Source: Granulicella pectinivorans
GTDB taxonomy: Bacteria; Acidobacteriota; Terriglobia; Terriglobales; Acidobacteriaceae
Reading direction: 5' to 3'
Assembly (NCBI RefSeq): GCF_900114625.1
Contig: NZ_FOZL01000001.1
Coordinates: 1,240,001 to 1,304,000 of the forward strand
Length of the DNA: 64,000 bases
Positions within the stretch are counted from its first letter, which is position 1. Every line of letters begins with the position of its first letter. The position numbers and the translations under genes are program-made. The notes below the pieces were generated by a model that was not told where the DNA came from, did not search any database, and saw only the letters and a list, made by a program, of their open reading frames with translations. Shown here in pieces: positions 50,646-62,323 of this stretch.

Positions 50646-51674
50646 ATGCATCGTCTGAAGATTCTTCTGTTCCTTCCGCTGCTCGTGTGTGTCCATTCCG
50701 CATCTGCCCAGAAGAGCACGCCTGCTGACGATGGCAGCCTCCACACGCTTGGTGAAGAGCCGGAGCCGGGACCAAGGCGCGTTTCGCGGACGGAGAACCT
50801 GCTGCTGCATGGGGATTTCGACAAGCTGGAATCGATCGCTACGCGGCTGCGGACGGAGAAGACGCGGGCCCCGGGCGGTGCGTGGGTGCTGCATACGTTT
50901 TATGACCTGCTCAACCCCAAGGAGAACGACGAGCAGCTTCTGGCGGTGCGGCGGCAGCATCTGGAGGAGTGGATGAAGGCGAAGCCGGAATCCATTACCG
51001 CGCGGGTGGCGTTGGCCAACTTCTATACGAGCTATGCGTGGGTGGCGCGGGGTGGTGCGGAGTCGGATAAGGTGCCGGATTCGGCGTGGCCGCTGTTTAC
51101 CGAGCGGGCGAAGAAGGCGGAGGGGATTCTTCACGACGCGCTTAAGCTCGACCAGAAGTGCCCGGAGTGGTATGCCGCGCTCCAGATCGTCGCGCTGGCC
51201 GAGGATTGGGAGAAGGATCGGGCGAAGAAGCTCTTTGAACAGGCGATCAGGTTCGAGCCGGACTACCCGTACTACTACGAGCGCTATGCCAACTACCTTC
51301 TGCCCAAGTGGGATGGGAGTGAGAAGGAGTCACTCGACTTCATCAAGAAGACGGCGGACCAGCGCGGCGGGGATGCAGGGGACATCCTCTACTTTCAGAT
51401 CGCGACTGTGATGATCAGCCGGAGCAATGGCAAGTTCCATCCGGAGCTGGACTGGCCGCGTCTTCAGCGGGGGCATGCCGCGCTGGAGACTGCGTTTGGG
51501 GCTGCGCCGGGGGAGGAGAATCACTTCGCGCTGATGGCTTTCCGGTTCAAGGATGCCGCCGTAGCGAAGAAGGAGTTCGAGGCGATTGGCGATAAGTGGG
51601 CGCGGACGGTGTGGAAGACGCGGGGGGCTTTTGAAAAGGCTCGGGACTGGGCCACGGCAAATGGGCCGGGTTAG
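50646..51674 (+). CDS. Secreted TPR-like helical-repeat protein (possibly DUF4034)
   Basis: This 342-residue protein has a Sec signal (MHRLKILLFLPLLVCVHSASA). The rest is helical with TPR-like features: ITARVALANFYTSYAWVARG (about 116-135), CPEWYAALQIVALAEDWEKD (about 171-190) and YYYERYANYLLPKWDGSEKE (about 209-228). The pattern resembles DUF4034-type proteins, though I cannot confirm this. It may bind partner proteins in the periplasm. It is transcribed alone after the radical SAM gene and has GGAGAAGCC before the ATG. Confidence 0.7.
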   Translation: MHRLKILLFLPLLVCVHSASAQKSTPADDGSLHTLGEEPEPGPRRVSRTENLLLHGDFDKLESIATRLRTEKTRAPGGAWVLHTFYDLLNPKENDEQLLAVRRQHLEEWMKAKPESITARVALANFYTSYAWVARGGAESDKVPDSAWPLFTERAKKAEGILHDALKLDQKCPEWYAALQIVALAEDWEKDRAKKLFEQAIRFEPDYPYYYERYANYLLPKWDGSEKESLDFIKKTADQRGGDAGDILYFQIATVMISRSNGKFHPELDWPRLQRGHAALETAFGAAPGEENHFALMAFRFKDAAVAKKEFEAIGDKWARTVWKTRGAFEKARDWATANGPG

Positions 51675-51962
51675 CTAGAAATCCACCAACTCCACGCCGC
51701 GCTTTTCGAAGTGTTTTTTATTCAGCGTGGCCACATGAAGACCATGCACCATCGCTGTTGCGGCGATCAAAGCGTTGGCTCACTCCGCCGTATGCGACGC
51801 CTTTCTCGGGGCAACGACCAGGCGAGCACTTCTGTCCGCTACGGCTGTATCGACGGGCAAAATGCGATCTGCGCACTGATTCGTGACAAAATCCTGGAAC
51901 CAAATCCCAAGTGCGTCGCGGTTCGGGCCTGCCGGAGCGAGTTCGATTCCCTGACGAATCTC
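51675..51962 (-). pseudogene. Decayed PIN-domain (VapC/FitB-type) toxin remnant
   Basis: The reverse strand reads EIRQGIELAPAGPNRDALGIW, then DRILPVDTAVADRSARLVV, an in-frame TGA (51782-51780), and ANALIAATAMVHGLHVATL to a normal end VELVDF. These are the middle and C-terminal parts of a VapC-like RNase: EIRxGI, the acidic DxAVAD and the ALIAATA helix. The first third of the domain, with the first catalytic Asp, is missing; the fragment abuts the end of the YcbK-like gene. No antitoxin gene remains. Confidence 0.7.
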
Positions 51963-51978
51963 ATGTCCGGAGGAATCG

Positions 51979-52569
51979 TCAGTCGCCGCTTCCGAAGTAG
52001 GACCAGCGGCGGACGGGGCCGACGTCGACGTGCACGAACTGGCTGACAGGGTAGTAGCCTACGCCGCCGAGGCCGAGCGAAAGGGCTGTGTCGCGCAGCT
52101 TTACGGTCGAGACGCCCGGGATGCGGATGTCGATCGCTTTGGACTGGATGTGCTGGCTGTTCTTCGCGACGCCGGTGTTGGAGCTGCGCGTTCTGAGGAA
52201 GGTGTTGCTCTGCGGGGTGCGGTAGCCGCAGACGATGTCGATCTCGCTGTCGGCACGTCCGAGTTTGGCAAGGATGTCGTGGAGGAGATCGAACTCCTTC
52301 GGGTCGTAGTGGCCTTCGTCGTTGGTGCGGTGGTCGCGCAGGAAGTAGTTCAATTTGGCCAGGCCGGAGGGCACATAGGTGCTGCCGATCTTGTAGACGA
52401 CGTCGAGGTTCTCGCCAGTGTGGAGATGATGGAGCTTGAGGTGAAAATGCTGGCCCTTGAGGCCAAGAACGGAGGCATCGTCATCGTTCGCCCGTGCGGA
52501 GACGGTTGCGATGCAGAGCGTGAAAATAACTACCAGGGGCCCAAACCACTTACCACGCAAAATCTGCAT
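51979..52569 (-). CDS. DUF882/YcbK-like M15-family peptidase
   Basis: This 196-residue protein starts at 52569, with GGAG about 9 bases upstream and a signal peptide (PLVVIFTLCIATVSARA). The zinc site of the M15/YcbK fold is visible: H140 and D147 in SQHIQSKAIDIRI and H180 in FVHVDVG. VCGYRTPQSNTFLR is the conserved substrate loop. Members cleave peptidoglycan peptides or, as with MepK (YcbK), meso-DAP crosslinks in the periplasm. The mature region is of typical length. It is divergent from yceH. Confidence 0.88.
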   Translation of the reverse strand: MQILRGKWFGPLVVIFTLCIATVSARANDDDASVLGLKGQHFHLKLHHLHTGENLDVVYKIGSTYVPSGLAKLNYFLRDHRTNDEGHYDPKEFDLLHDILAKLGRADSEIDIVCGYRTPQSNTFLRTRSSNTGVAKNSQHIQSKAIDIRIPGVSTVKLRDTALSLGLGGVGYYPVSQFVHVDVGPVRRWSYFGSGD

Positions 52570-52736
52570 CCATACTCCGAGGGACAGGCGTAAGTCATGC
52601 CCATACAATGAGATTGGTCGAATGAGATTTAGTAATCGCCATTCGCTCTTATGAGTCTAACCCAGACTTTCGTGAAGAGTTGGCCGAAGGGCGCGGTTCT
52701 TTGTAATCTTATTGTCGATTCCCACGTGCGCCCCTT

Positions 52737-53444
52737 ATGACTGAATCTGCTACCCCTCCCTTCGGCGTCCCTCTCGATCCCATCCAACTGCGGGTTCTCG
52801 GCTCTTTGATCGAGAAGGAGATCACGACGCCGGAGCAGTATCCTTTGTCGCTGAATGCTCTGGTGAACGCGTGCAACCAGCGTTCGAGCCGGGACCCGGT
52901 GGTCGACCTGAGCGAGCGGGATGTGTTTGGTGCGCTGCAGTCTCTGGAGGATATGGGGCTGGTCAGCGCGATGCGCGACGCGCGTGTCGCCAAGTATGAA
53001 CATCGGGCACGGACGGTGCTGAACCTGCGCCGGGACGAGACGGCCCTGATCTGCCTGCTTTTGCTGCGTGGCCCGCAGACGCCGGGTGAGCTTCGCTCGC
53101 GTGCCGACCGGTTGTATTCCTTCGACGATCTGACGGCGGTCCAGACGACGCTGGAGAGGCTGGCGAGCCGGTCACCGGCGCTCGATCCCGCAGCTCCCCC
53201 GGCGCGGACGACTGCGCTGACGATTCAGCTTCCACGCCAGCCCGGAGCGCGCGAGTCGCGGTATGCTCATCTGCTGGGCGAGGCGCCCTCGATGGCGGTT
53301 ACGGCGGCGGTGTCGACCTCCAGCCCGGGAAGTCCGTCGCGGCTGGATCTGCTGGAGGCCGAGATCCATGCGCTGCGGGAACGTGTCGACGAACTGGCGG
53401 CACTTGTCGCGCAGCTACCACCGCGTTCGGGTCCCGACTCCTAA
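52737..53444 (+). CDS. yceH: YceH-family (DUF480) protein
   Basis: This 235-residue cytoplasmic protein is built from two winged-helix units: PLDPIQLRVLGSLIEKEITTPEQYPLS (in parts, about 12-38) with ALVNACNQRSSRDP, and ALICLLLLRGPQTPGELRSR (about 103-122). A coiled coil near the end (LDLLEAEIHALRERVDELAAL) matches the family. The function of YceH is not established. The start ATG has no strong ribosome site (CCCCTT before it). It is a single gene. Confidence 0.9.
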   Translation: MTESATPPFGVPLDPIQLRVLGSLIEKEITTPEQYPLSLNALVNACNQRSSRDPVVDLSERDVFGALQSLEDMGLVSAMRDARVAKYEHRARTVLNLRRDETALICLLLLRGPQTPGELRSRADRLYSFDDLTAVQTTLERLASRSPALDPAAPPARTTALTIQLPRQPGARESRYAHLLGEAPSMAVTAAVSTSSPGSPSRLDLLEAEIHALRERVDELAALVAQLPPRSGPDS

Positions 53445-53482
53445 TCCCTTGATCCACTACCCGTTGCAACCATGGAATCGAT

Positions 53483-56161
53483 TTGTTCAGTCCCCTGTCA
53501 GAGCGTGATGCCTCGGCTTCGGTGAATCCGGAGACGGCCCCTTCCGTGCCCCGGCAGACCCACGGGAGTCTCACGCACGATCAGTTTTATGAGTTGCTCG
53601 ACGCCTCTCCCGATTGCGTTGTCGCAGTGGACTTCAGCTACCGTTTCACCTATGCGAACCAGCCGGCGATCGATCTGCTCGGCGTTCCGAAGCTGATCGG
53701 GGAGAATATTTTTGAGCTTTTTCCCGGCAATCTTGTCGAGCCGTTTCACTCCACCTATCGCAATGCCCTGGAAAAGCGCATCGCAGGCAGCTTCGAGGCC
53801 TATTATCCGGCCCCGCTCGACTACTGGTTCAAGGTGACGGCCACGCCGGTCGAGGCCGGCATTCTCATCTTCTTCCACGATATCGGCGACCGCAAACGCG
53901 CGGAGCTGCATCGGGACTCCGTCTCCCGGCAACTCCAGGAGGTCTTCGAGGTCACGACGGATGCGATCGTGATGCTCGACCGCAACTACCGCTACACCTT
54001 CCTCAATCGACGCGCCTGCGAGCTTCTGCACCCGGAGAACGATCTGATCGGCAAGAGTGTCTGGGAGGAGTTTCCGGCGACCGCCGATCCGGCCAGCGAC
54101 CACTGGATCAACTACCGCCGCACGATGGAAGAGCGCGTTGTCACTCAGTTCGACACCTATTATCCGGAGCCGCTTCGCCTTTTCCTGAATGTCGAATGCC
54201 GCCCCTCGGATGAAGGGATCATCATCTTCTTCCGCGACATCACGGAGCGGCGTCTTGCGGAGAGGGCTTTCCGCGACCAGCAGGAGATGCTGGCCACCGT
54301 CCAGCAGGCGGCCCGCGTCGCCACCTGGGACATGGACCTCCAGACCGGCATCGTCACGTACGGGCCGGGCTCTCACCCGGTCTATGGGCATCCGCTGGAT
54401 GTCCTCACGCATCGCGAAGCCTTTCGCTCGATCGTCCTTCCAGCCCACCGCGAACGCGTGATTCAGGCAGTCGTCGCCTGCGCCCAGGGTGAGATCGCCA
54501 CGGTCGACTACCAGGTCATCGCCGCAGACGGTTCGGCCATCTGGATCGAGAGCCGTGGACAGCGCATCGGCACCTCCGGCAAACGCATCGGCGGTGTTGC
54601 CATCGACATCACCGAACGCAAGCGCAGCGAAGAGGCGCTCGCAGCCAGTGAGGAGCGCTATCGCATCCTTGCGGATCTGAATCCGCAGGCGATCTGGATG
54701 GGTGATCCCGCCGGGAACATTACCTACGCGAACCAGGGCTTTCTGGACTACATCGGGCTGACGCTCGAAGAGCTGGGTGGCCTTGGCTGGCTGGAGGGCT
54801 TCCATCCGGACGACCGGGGTGCCGTCGTCGCTGCGTGGACGCATTCGGTCCAAACCGGCGAGGAGTACAACATCGAAGCGCGCATCTTCCGCGCCGGCGA
54901 TGGCCACCCACGTCTCTGGTGGCTGCGCGGGTTGCCTGTCCGGGATGAGGCTGGGGCGATCCTGCACTGGCTCGGCGTGGCCATGGACATCGACGACATC
55001 CGCAGCTCCGCACAGGCGCTCGAGCGCAAGCAGAGGGAGACGGAGCGGCAGAGGGCTGAGCTGGAGACGATCTACCAGACGGCGGGCATCGGTCTGTCGC
55101 TCTTCTCGGCGGAAGACTTCCGCTTCCTGAGAATCAACGACCGGCAGGCGGAGATTATCGGCCTGCCGCCCGATCAGATCATCGGCCGGCCGCTCACGGA
55201 GCTTGCGCCGATCTCGCCGAACCTGGAAGACATCATCCGCACGGTCTCCGAGGGGAAGGCGGTTCGGGACCTGATTGTGGAGAGCGAGTTGCCGGCGCAT
55301 CCGGGGGAGCATCGCGTCTTCAACGTGAGTTACACGCCGGTGTATGCGGCGGATGGATCGGTTCAGGCGATTACGGCATCTTCGCTCGACATCACGCACC
55401 AGAAGAGAGCCGAGGCGGCGCTGGTGCAGAGTGAGAAGCTGGCCGCGGTGGGCAGGCTGGCGAGTTCGATCTCGCACGAGATCAACAATCCGCTGGAGGC
55501 GATCACGAACCTGCTGTACCTGATCGCGCTCTCGGAGAATCTGCCGGAGGAGCTGAAGATCTACGTCCACATGGCGCAGTCGGAGCTCTCGCGGGTGTCG
55601 CAGATCGCAACGCAGACGCTGCGGTTCCACCGGCAGGCGGTGAAGCCCACGCTGGTGACGCCGGGCGAACTGGTCGATGCGGTGTTGAACCTTTACCAGG
55701 GGCGCCTGACGAATTCGGGCATCAAGGTGGATACTCGCTATGCCTCCACGACCCGTATTCTGTGTTTTGAAAACGATATTCGCCAGGTGCTGAACAACCT
55801 GATCGCGAATGCGATCGACGCGATGCGCAACGGGGGAAGGCTGATCGCGCGGGCGCACGACGTGCATGAACCAGCCACGGGCCGGGCCGGGGTGCGGATC
55901 ACGATTGCCGATACCGGGCATGGCATGCCGCCGCAGGTGCTTGCGCGGGTGTTCGAGCCGTTCTATACGACGAAGGACCTGAACGGAACCGGGCTTGGGC
56001 TATGGATTTCGGCGGGGATCGTGGAGCGCCATCAAGGCACGCTGAGGGGTAAGAGCTCGGTCGATGCGAGGCACCATGGGACCGTCTTTTCGCTCTTCCT
56101 TCCGCACAATGAAACTCCGATGGAACACCCGAACGAACTGGACGCACCGCGGTATCGCTAG
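53483..56161 (+). CDS. Multi-PAS sensor histidine kinase
   Basis: This cytoplasmic kinase of about 892 residues has no transmembrane segment. Five PAS units can be placed: about 33-150, 157-262, 268-378 (with WIESRGQ, PAS_3 type), 388-505 and 522-640. HisKA follows with the phosphorylated H665 in SISHEINNPLEA. The ATPase has N-box NNLIANAIDAM, G1 DTGHGMP and G2 GTGLGLWIS. There is no receiver domain and no response regulator next door, so its partner is encoded elsewhere. The TTG at 53483 is favoured by GGAAT upstream; a GTG at 53522 would shorten it by 13 residues. PAS ligands (haem, flavin or small molecules) cannot be read here. Confidence 0.9.
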   Translation: MFSPLSERDASASVNPETAPSVPRQTHGSLTHDQFYELLDASPDCVVAVDFSYRFTYANQPAIDLLGVPKLIGENIFELFPGNLVEPFHSTYRNALEKRIAGSFEAYYPAPLDYWFKVTATPVEAGILIFFHDIGDRKRAELHRDSVSRQLQEVFEVTTDAIVMLDRNYRYTFLNRRACELLHPENDLIGKSVWEEFPATADPASDHWINYRRTMEERVVTQFDTYYPEPLRLFLNVECRPSDEGIIIFFRDITERRLAERAFRDQQEMLATVQQAARVATWDMDLQTGIVTYGPGSHPVYGHPLDVLTHREAFRSIVLPAHRERVIQAVVACAQGEIATVDYQVIAADGSAIWIESRGQRIGTSGKRIGGVAIDITERKRSEEALAASEERYRILADLNPQAIWMGDPAGNITYANQGFLDYIGLTLEELGGLGWLEGFHPDDRGAVVAAWTHSVQTGEEYNIEARIFRAGDGHPRLWWLRGLPVRDEAGAILHWLGVAMDIDDIRSSAQALERKQRETERQRAELETIYQTAGIGLSLFSAEDFRFLRINDRQAEIIGLPPDQIIGRPLTELAPISPNLEDIIRTVSEGKAVRDLIVESELPAHPGEHRVFNVSYTPVYAADGSVQAITASSLDITHQKRAEAALVQSEKLAAVGRLASSISHEINNPLEAITNLLYLIALSENLPEELKIYVHMAQSELSRVSQIATQTLRFHRQAVKPTLVTPGELVDAVLNLYQGRLTNSGIKVDTRYASTTRILCFENDIRQVLNNLIANAIDAMRNGGRLIARAHDVHEPATGRAGVRITIADTGHGMPPQVLARVFEPFYTTKDLNGTGLGLWISAGIVERHQGTLRGKSSVDARHHGTVFSLFLPHNETPMEHPNELDAPRYR

Positions 56162-56169
56162 ATGCGGCG

Positions 56170-57624
56170 TTACTTGACCAGAGCGTCGAAGACGCCGGTT
56201 TCGACTGTGCCGGAGTGTTTCATCTGGACGAAGATGCGGTAGCGTCCGGGGCTGGGAAAGCCGTAGGGGAAGCCAACCTCCGGGCCTACCGGAGCGGGCG
56301 ACATGCCAGCCATGGCGTCCATGGTGCCGTTGGCGATGTCCATGGCGGGCATGGCAGCGGACCCGTCGGGATGGGTGTGGGCGAAGACGGTGCCGTCCGT
56401 TTTGACGAAGGCGGCGTGGCCGGCCATGCCGAGGTAGGGCTCCATGCTGTTGGCGGGTTGGCCGTCCGGGCCCAGCAGGCGGAAGCGGAAGACCTCGGCG
56501 GTGTTTGCGGTGAGCGATGCGGGGGCGTCCCAGACCATGGAGTAGCCGTCGGGGAGCTTGTAGGTGGTGCCCATCGCGCCGGCGGAGAGCGGGGCGGGCG
56601 TGGCCTCGGCGTCATCGGGCCCGAGATGCGCGGCGGGCAGGCCGGCGGGGATGGTGAGGGTGGTGACGACGGTCTCGGGAAAGCCGCTCTTGTGGACGAT
56701 GTCTCCGAAGAGGCGGTAGGTGCCCGGGGGCATGGCCGGAAGTGCGATGCGGAAGTCGCCAGGGGCGGCCAGATCCGGATGCAGGTGGAAGGCGGCATCC
56801 ATTTCGGGTTCGCGGATGGCGTAGAGGTGGATGAGCTTGCCGTGGTCGGGCAGGAGATCGTTCTTCGGGCGATCGACGGGCAGGCGCTCCTTCTCTTTCC
56901 TGGGGGCGATGCCCGCGAGCTGCAGGTCGAGGACGTCGCCGTTCAGGCTCGCCGTGGCCTTCATCGGCTGGTAGATGTTGCTGGCGTAGGCTACGGCGTT
57001 GCGGTCCCACCAGGCCCCGCCCAGCCAGACGATGGTGGAGAGCAGAATCAGCGCGCAGGCCATGGCGGCATAGCCCCAGCGGCGTCGCTTTGCGTCGGCG
57101 ATGACTCCCGGGGCGAGTCTTGACTCGCGAACGGCGGCCCCGACGAGTCCGGTCATGGAGGCTACGAGGAAGAGGCCCATCAGGCCAAGCGCCCAGCCCA
57201 TGCCGCGCTGCATCTTGAGCGTGGCGAGCGGGACGGCGGGGACGGGAATGGATGCGGTCTGGGGACCGGCAGCTCCGTCGACCGTGAAGCGCACCTGCCA
57301 CGATCCGGGGGCCATGATCCAGACGCTGCCGGTGAAGAACGCGGGATCGACCTTGGATACGGCCATCGTATCGGCGGTGGGCGGATGCTTCGAGGCTTCG
57401 CCGGTGAGCGGTGTGGGCGTGATCTGCATAGCCGTTACGGCCGCGCCGGAGACGCGGACCTCCACGTCGGCGACGCCGGGGATGACCAGGGGTGGGCGGA
57501 TGGTGACGAAGAGCTTGTAGGGGCCGGCGTCGATGGTCTCGAAGACATCCTTGGAGCCGACGTGGGCGCGGGCCGCGGGGACGATCAGGAGAAGGCAGAG
57601 CAGGGTTCGGAGGATGTTTCTCAA
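56170..57624 (-). CDS. Periplasmic/membrane protein with duplicated YtkA/FixH-like domains and a Met/His-rich motif
   Basis: This 484-residue protein has a signal peptide (about 1-20), an Ig-like domain (about 21-135, with ADVEVRVSG), two hydrophobic segments (about 143-165 and 185-205) and two related beta domains. The latter contain FHLHPDL plus GTYRLFGDIVHKSG (about 279-314) and YLGMAGHAAF plus FAHTHPDG plus GRYRIFVQMKHSG (about 397-472). A Met-rich segment (MPAMDIANGTMDAMAGM, 425-441) follows the second HxHP motif and resembles copper-binding stretches. The TTG start overlaps the upstream stop (TTGA), so it is translationally coupled. A metal, probably copper, role is inferred only. Confidence 0.65.
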   Translation of the reverse strand: MRNILRTLLCLLLIVPAARAHVGSKDVFETIDAGPYKLFVTIRPPLVIPGVADVEVRVSGAAVTAMQITPTPLTGEASKHPPTADTMAVSKVDPAFFTGSVWIMAPGSWQVRFTVDGAAGPQTASIPVPAVPLATLKMQRGMGWALGLMGLFLVASMTGLVGAAVRESRLAPGVIADAKRRRWGYAAMACALILLSTIVWLGGAWWDRNAVAYASNIYQPMKATASLNGDVLDLQLAGIAPRKEKERLPVDRPKNDLLPDHGKLIHLYAIREPEMDAAFHLHPDLAAPGDFRIALPAMPPGTYRLFGDIVHKSGFPETVVTTLTIPAGLPAAHLGPDDAEATPAPLSAGAMGTTYKLPDGYSMVWDAPASLTANTAEVFRFRLLGPDGQPANSMEPYLGMAGHAAFVKTDGTVFAHTHPDGSAAMPAMDIANGTMDAMAGMSPAPVGPEVGFPYGFPSPGRYRIFVQMKHSGTVETGVFDALVK

Positions 57625-58829
57625 CGCTGGACACCCCGCATCCAGCGCCCGAAGCGCAGGCCGAGATAGGTGCCGGCGGCTCCGTAGAGCGAGGCCCAGG
57701 CCAGGGCGACTGCCATGGTGGCGGGACCGGCTGGATTGAGCCACTGGCGCATGCGATCGACACCGTTCGAGGGCGAGTTGTAGTCGAAGTAGATGGTGCC
57801 GAAGAATCGGTTTTCGCTGGCCTTCGAGAGCAGGAAGCTGGCGAAGGGCCACTCGACGAGGAACATGACGACGGTGAAGAGGACGCCGGAGGCGAGTGCG
57901 ATCTGCCAGAACTTCCAGGATTTTGTTCTCTGCCAGAGCAGATCGAGCGCGATGGCCGGGATGATAACGAGGATGGGGAACTTTGCCGGGACCAGGTGTG
58001 TGACCGGGAAGAAGACGGGGCCAAGCTTGGGAGCGGCCGGGAAGAGCGGGAAGATGAGGATCTCGGCCAGCGCGTAGGCGGTGTAGATGGAGGCCGTGAT
58101 GGTGCAGGCCCAGCGTGCGCGCGACGATTGCGCCAGAAGGGCAAACATCACCGGCAGGAAGAGGGAGAGTGCGATGTAGGGTGTTGCGGAATGCAGCTTG
58201 ACGTCCCAGGTGGTCTCGAGGAGGAAGAGCATCTGGCCGCAGATGGTGAGGCCGCCGATATAGAGGAAGAGATTCTGCAGCCTGCGGTGGGTGGGTGTCT
58301 CCACCTCGCCGGTGGCCTCGCGGTTCATCGCGGCCAGGATGAGGAACAGCACACCGATGCCGACCGCGCGGATGCCGAGGATGAGCAGTGTGTGGGGCGG
58401 GCTGATGATCTTGACGTCGACGCCGTAGGCGTTGTGCCAGAAGTTGTCGAAGGGGGCGGAGGTGAGCATGGCGATGCCGCCCCATGCCGCCAGAAAGGCT
58501 CCGAGCGGGGCGCGGAAGCCGAGGACGTTGACCGAGACGCGGCGCATCTCCTCGGAGTTCCCGAAGGTGGTGGCGAAGATGAGGTAGCTGCAGATGACCG
58601 CCGCGATGACTCCGCAGGCGTAGATCATGAGGTGTGGCGCGGTGAGGAAGGCGTCGCGTCCGATGGAGCGGTGCCAGGAGATATCCCAGTTGCCGCCGAT
58701 CTGGGCGGAGGTGATGGCGATGACGCCCATGTAGATGTACCAGGGGACGCCTGCAGATCGCTCCATGGCGACGGGGCGGGCGGAGGGGGCGGAAAAGGGC
58801 TGCTGCTGCGCCATTCCTACGGTCGACAT
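57621..58829 (-). CDS. Polytopic inner-membrane protein of unknown function
   Basis: This 402-residue protein begins at the ATG (58829) with GAGGT upstream; the longer frame to 59000 is non-conserved. About 10 hydrophobic segments are visible, the first after VPWYIYMGVIAITSAQIGGNWDISWHRS (in parts). Possible metal or cofactor ligands are H in WHRSIGRD, APHLMIYA and FWHNAYGVD, and in SPPHTLLI, all near membrane edges, giving a His-rich membrane core. I do not recognise the family. It is the first gene of a two-gene unit with the YtkA/FixH-like protein. Confidence 0.7.
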   Translation of the reverse strand: MSTVGMAQQQPFSAPSARPVAMERSAGVPWYIYMGVIAITSAQIGGNWDISWHRSIGRDAFLTAPHLMIYACGVIAAVICSYLIFATTFGNSEEMRRVSVNVLGFRAPLGAFLAAWGGIAMLTSAPFDNFWHNAYGVDVKIISPPHTLLILGIRAVGIGVLFLILAAMNREATGEVETPTHRRLQNLFLYIGGLTICGQMLFLLETTWDVKLHSATPYIALSLFLPVMFALLAQSSRARWACTITASIYTAYALAEILIFPLFPAAPKLGPVFFPVTHLVPAKFPILVIIPAIALDLLWQRTKSWKFWQIALASGVLFTVVMFLVEWPFASFLLSKASENRFFGTIYFDYNSPSNGVDRMRQWLNPAGPATMAVALAWASLYGAAGTYLGLRFGRWMRGVQR

Positions 58830-59057
58830 CGGTAAATACCTCAAAGAGCGGGACGTAGCGCTATCGTAAACCCGGCCCGGGGGCGACGCCGAAGAATTCA
58901 GAGTGGCTGTTCCGGATTTGGCTGGGGAGGAGGAGCATCGGGAGAGTGTGTCTGTGACGACGCGCACGTATATGAGTGTAGTTCGCTCACATTTTTGCAT
59001 CCACTTACGCTCTGCTGCGTCTAAACTCTGACTAAGAGTTTTCAGGAGATCCGTATT

Positions 59058-61697
<2,640 letters not shown>

Positions 61698-61708
61698 GCC
61701 CGAAATGG

Positions 61709-61752
61709 AAGCCCCATGCTGGACAGATGTTTGTCTGACATGGGGCTTTTCT
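61709..61752 (+). terminator. Terminator of clpB
   Basis: AAGCCCCATG pairs with CATGGGGCTT, with an inner GACAGA/TGTCTG-like stem, and is followed by TTTCTTCT. It lies 11 bases after the stop codon. Confidence 0.8.
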
Positions 61753-61787
61753 TCTGACGGTCATACAATCGATGCAAGAGGTGACCT

Positions 61788-61919
61788 ATGGCTTGGACAG
61801 GTTGCGATCTGGTCGAGAGTGTCGCGAGTGTGCAGCTTCCGCGATGCGAAGAGGGCATCCGCTCTCAGATCGAGGACTTCGAGACCGGTTTCGAGGGAGC
61901 CCGACAGCATAGAGCCTGA
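61788..61919 (+). pseudogene. Decayed DUF433 antitoxin-like sequence
   Basis: ATG at 61788 with AGAGGTGACC upstream opens a 43-codon frame starting MAWTGCDLVES, the usual first residues of DUF433 proteins. The +2 frame then reads RVSRVCSFRDAKRASALRS, resembling the DUF433 core (RVSGVPCFRDTRVPVSAL). The first frame regains likeness in QIEDFETGFEGARQ. This alternation suggests two frameshifts. No partner toxin is visible downstream. Confidence 0.4.
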
Positions 61920-62023
61920 TTATCGACCGCGCCGAGCCCCGCGTCCATGAGGAACGGCGTACAGACGCAAAATAGCGGGCATGGTAGGCTCGGGCTAGTA
62001 CGCACAATCAGACTGGGGATTAA

Positions 62024-62275
62024 ATGACATTGGCCTGCGAAGACGGCAAGCGTCTTCTGGATGCACGCGACAAGGCAATTGCGAAGACCCGTACCTACGA
62101 AGTGGGCATGCGGATGAACGCCGTTGTTACCAGCGAGTACAAGGCCATTCGGGCTGAATATGTCGAGGCCTGCACCAAGGTGCAGAAGCCGGCAGTGGCT
62201 TACAACGAGCATCTGGTGGCGTGTGTGACGTGCAGCGTCACGCCTCCGCGCGCGGCCGCTTCAGCCCGGGTGTAG
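62024..62275 (+). CDS. Small hypothetical protein, 83 residues
   Basis: This short frame starts MTLACEDGKRLLDARDKAIAK-like (N-terminal helix rich in charged residues), contains NAVVTSEYKAIRAEYVEAC and ends in VACVTCSVTPPRAAASARV. Codon use is gene-like, with GGGG 9-12 bases before the ATG. There is no signal peptide or known motif. It ends 48 bases before the FAD oxidoreductase start. I cannot assign a function; it could be a chance ORF. Confidence 0.4.
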   Translation: MTLACEDGKRLLDARDKAIAKTRTYEVGMRMNAVVTSEYKAIRAEYVEACTKVQKPAVAYNEHLVACVTCSVTPPRAAASARV

Positions 62276-62323
62276 TCCGCAGACACGCGATTTGCGTCAG
62301 ACTTCCGTATACTCAGGAGTCGC

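Larger units (their letters stand above)
61698..62023. other. Intergenic region after clpB
   Basis: These 326 bases hold the clpB terminator, a decayed DUF433-like ORF (61788-61919) and about 100 bases before the small ORF at 62024 without recognisable content. Confidence 0.5.

Noticed and set aside
56170..58485. Apparent 771-residue fusion protein
   Set aside because: The upstream part is the alternate frame of the polytopic membrane protein gene; the real start is the TTG at 57624 in a TTGA overlap.
58860..59057. CIRCE or sigma-32 heat-shock promoter before clpB
   Set aside because: No TTAGCACTC-N9-GAGTGCTAA inverted repeat and no convincing sigma-32 boxes could be seen.
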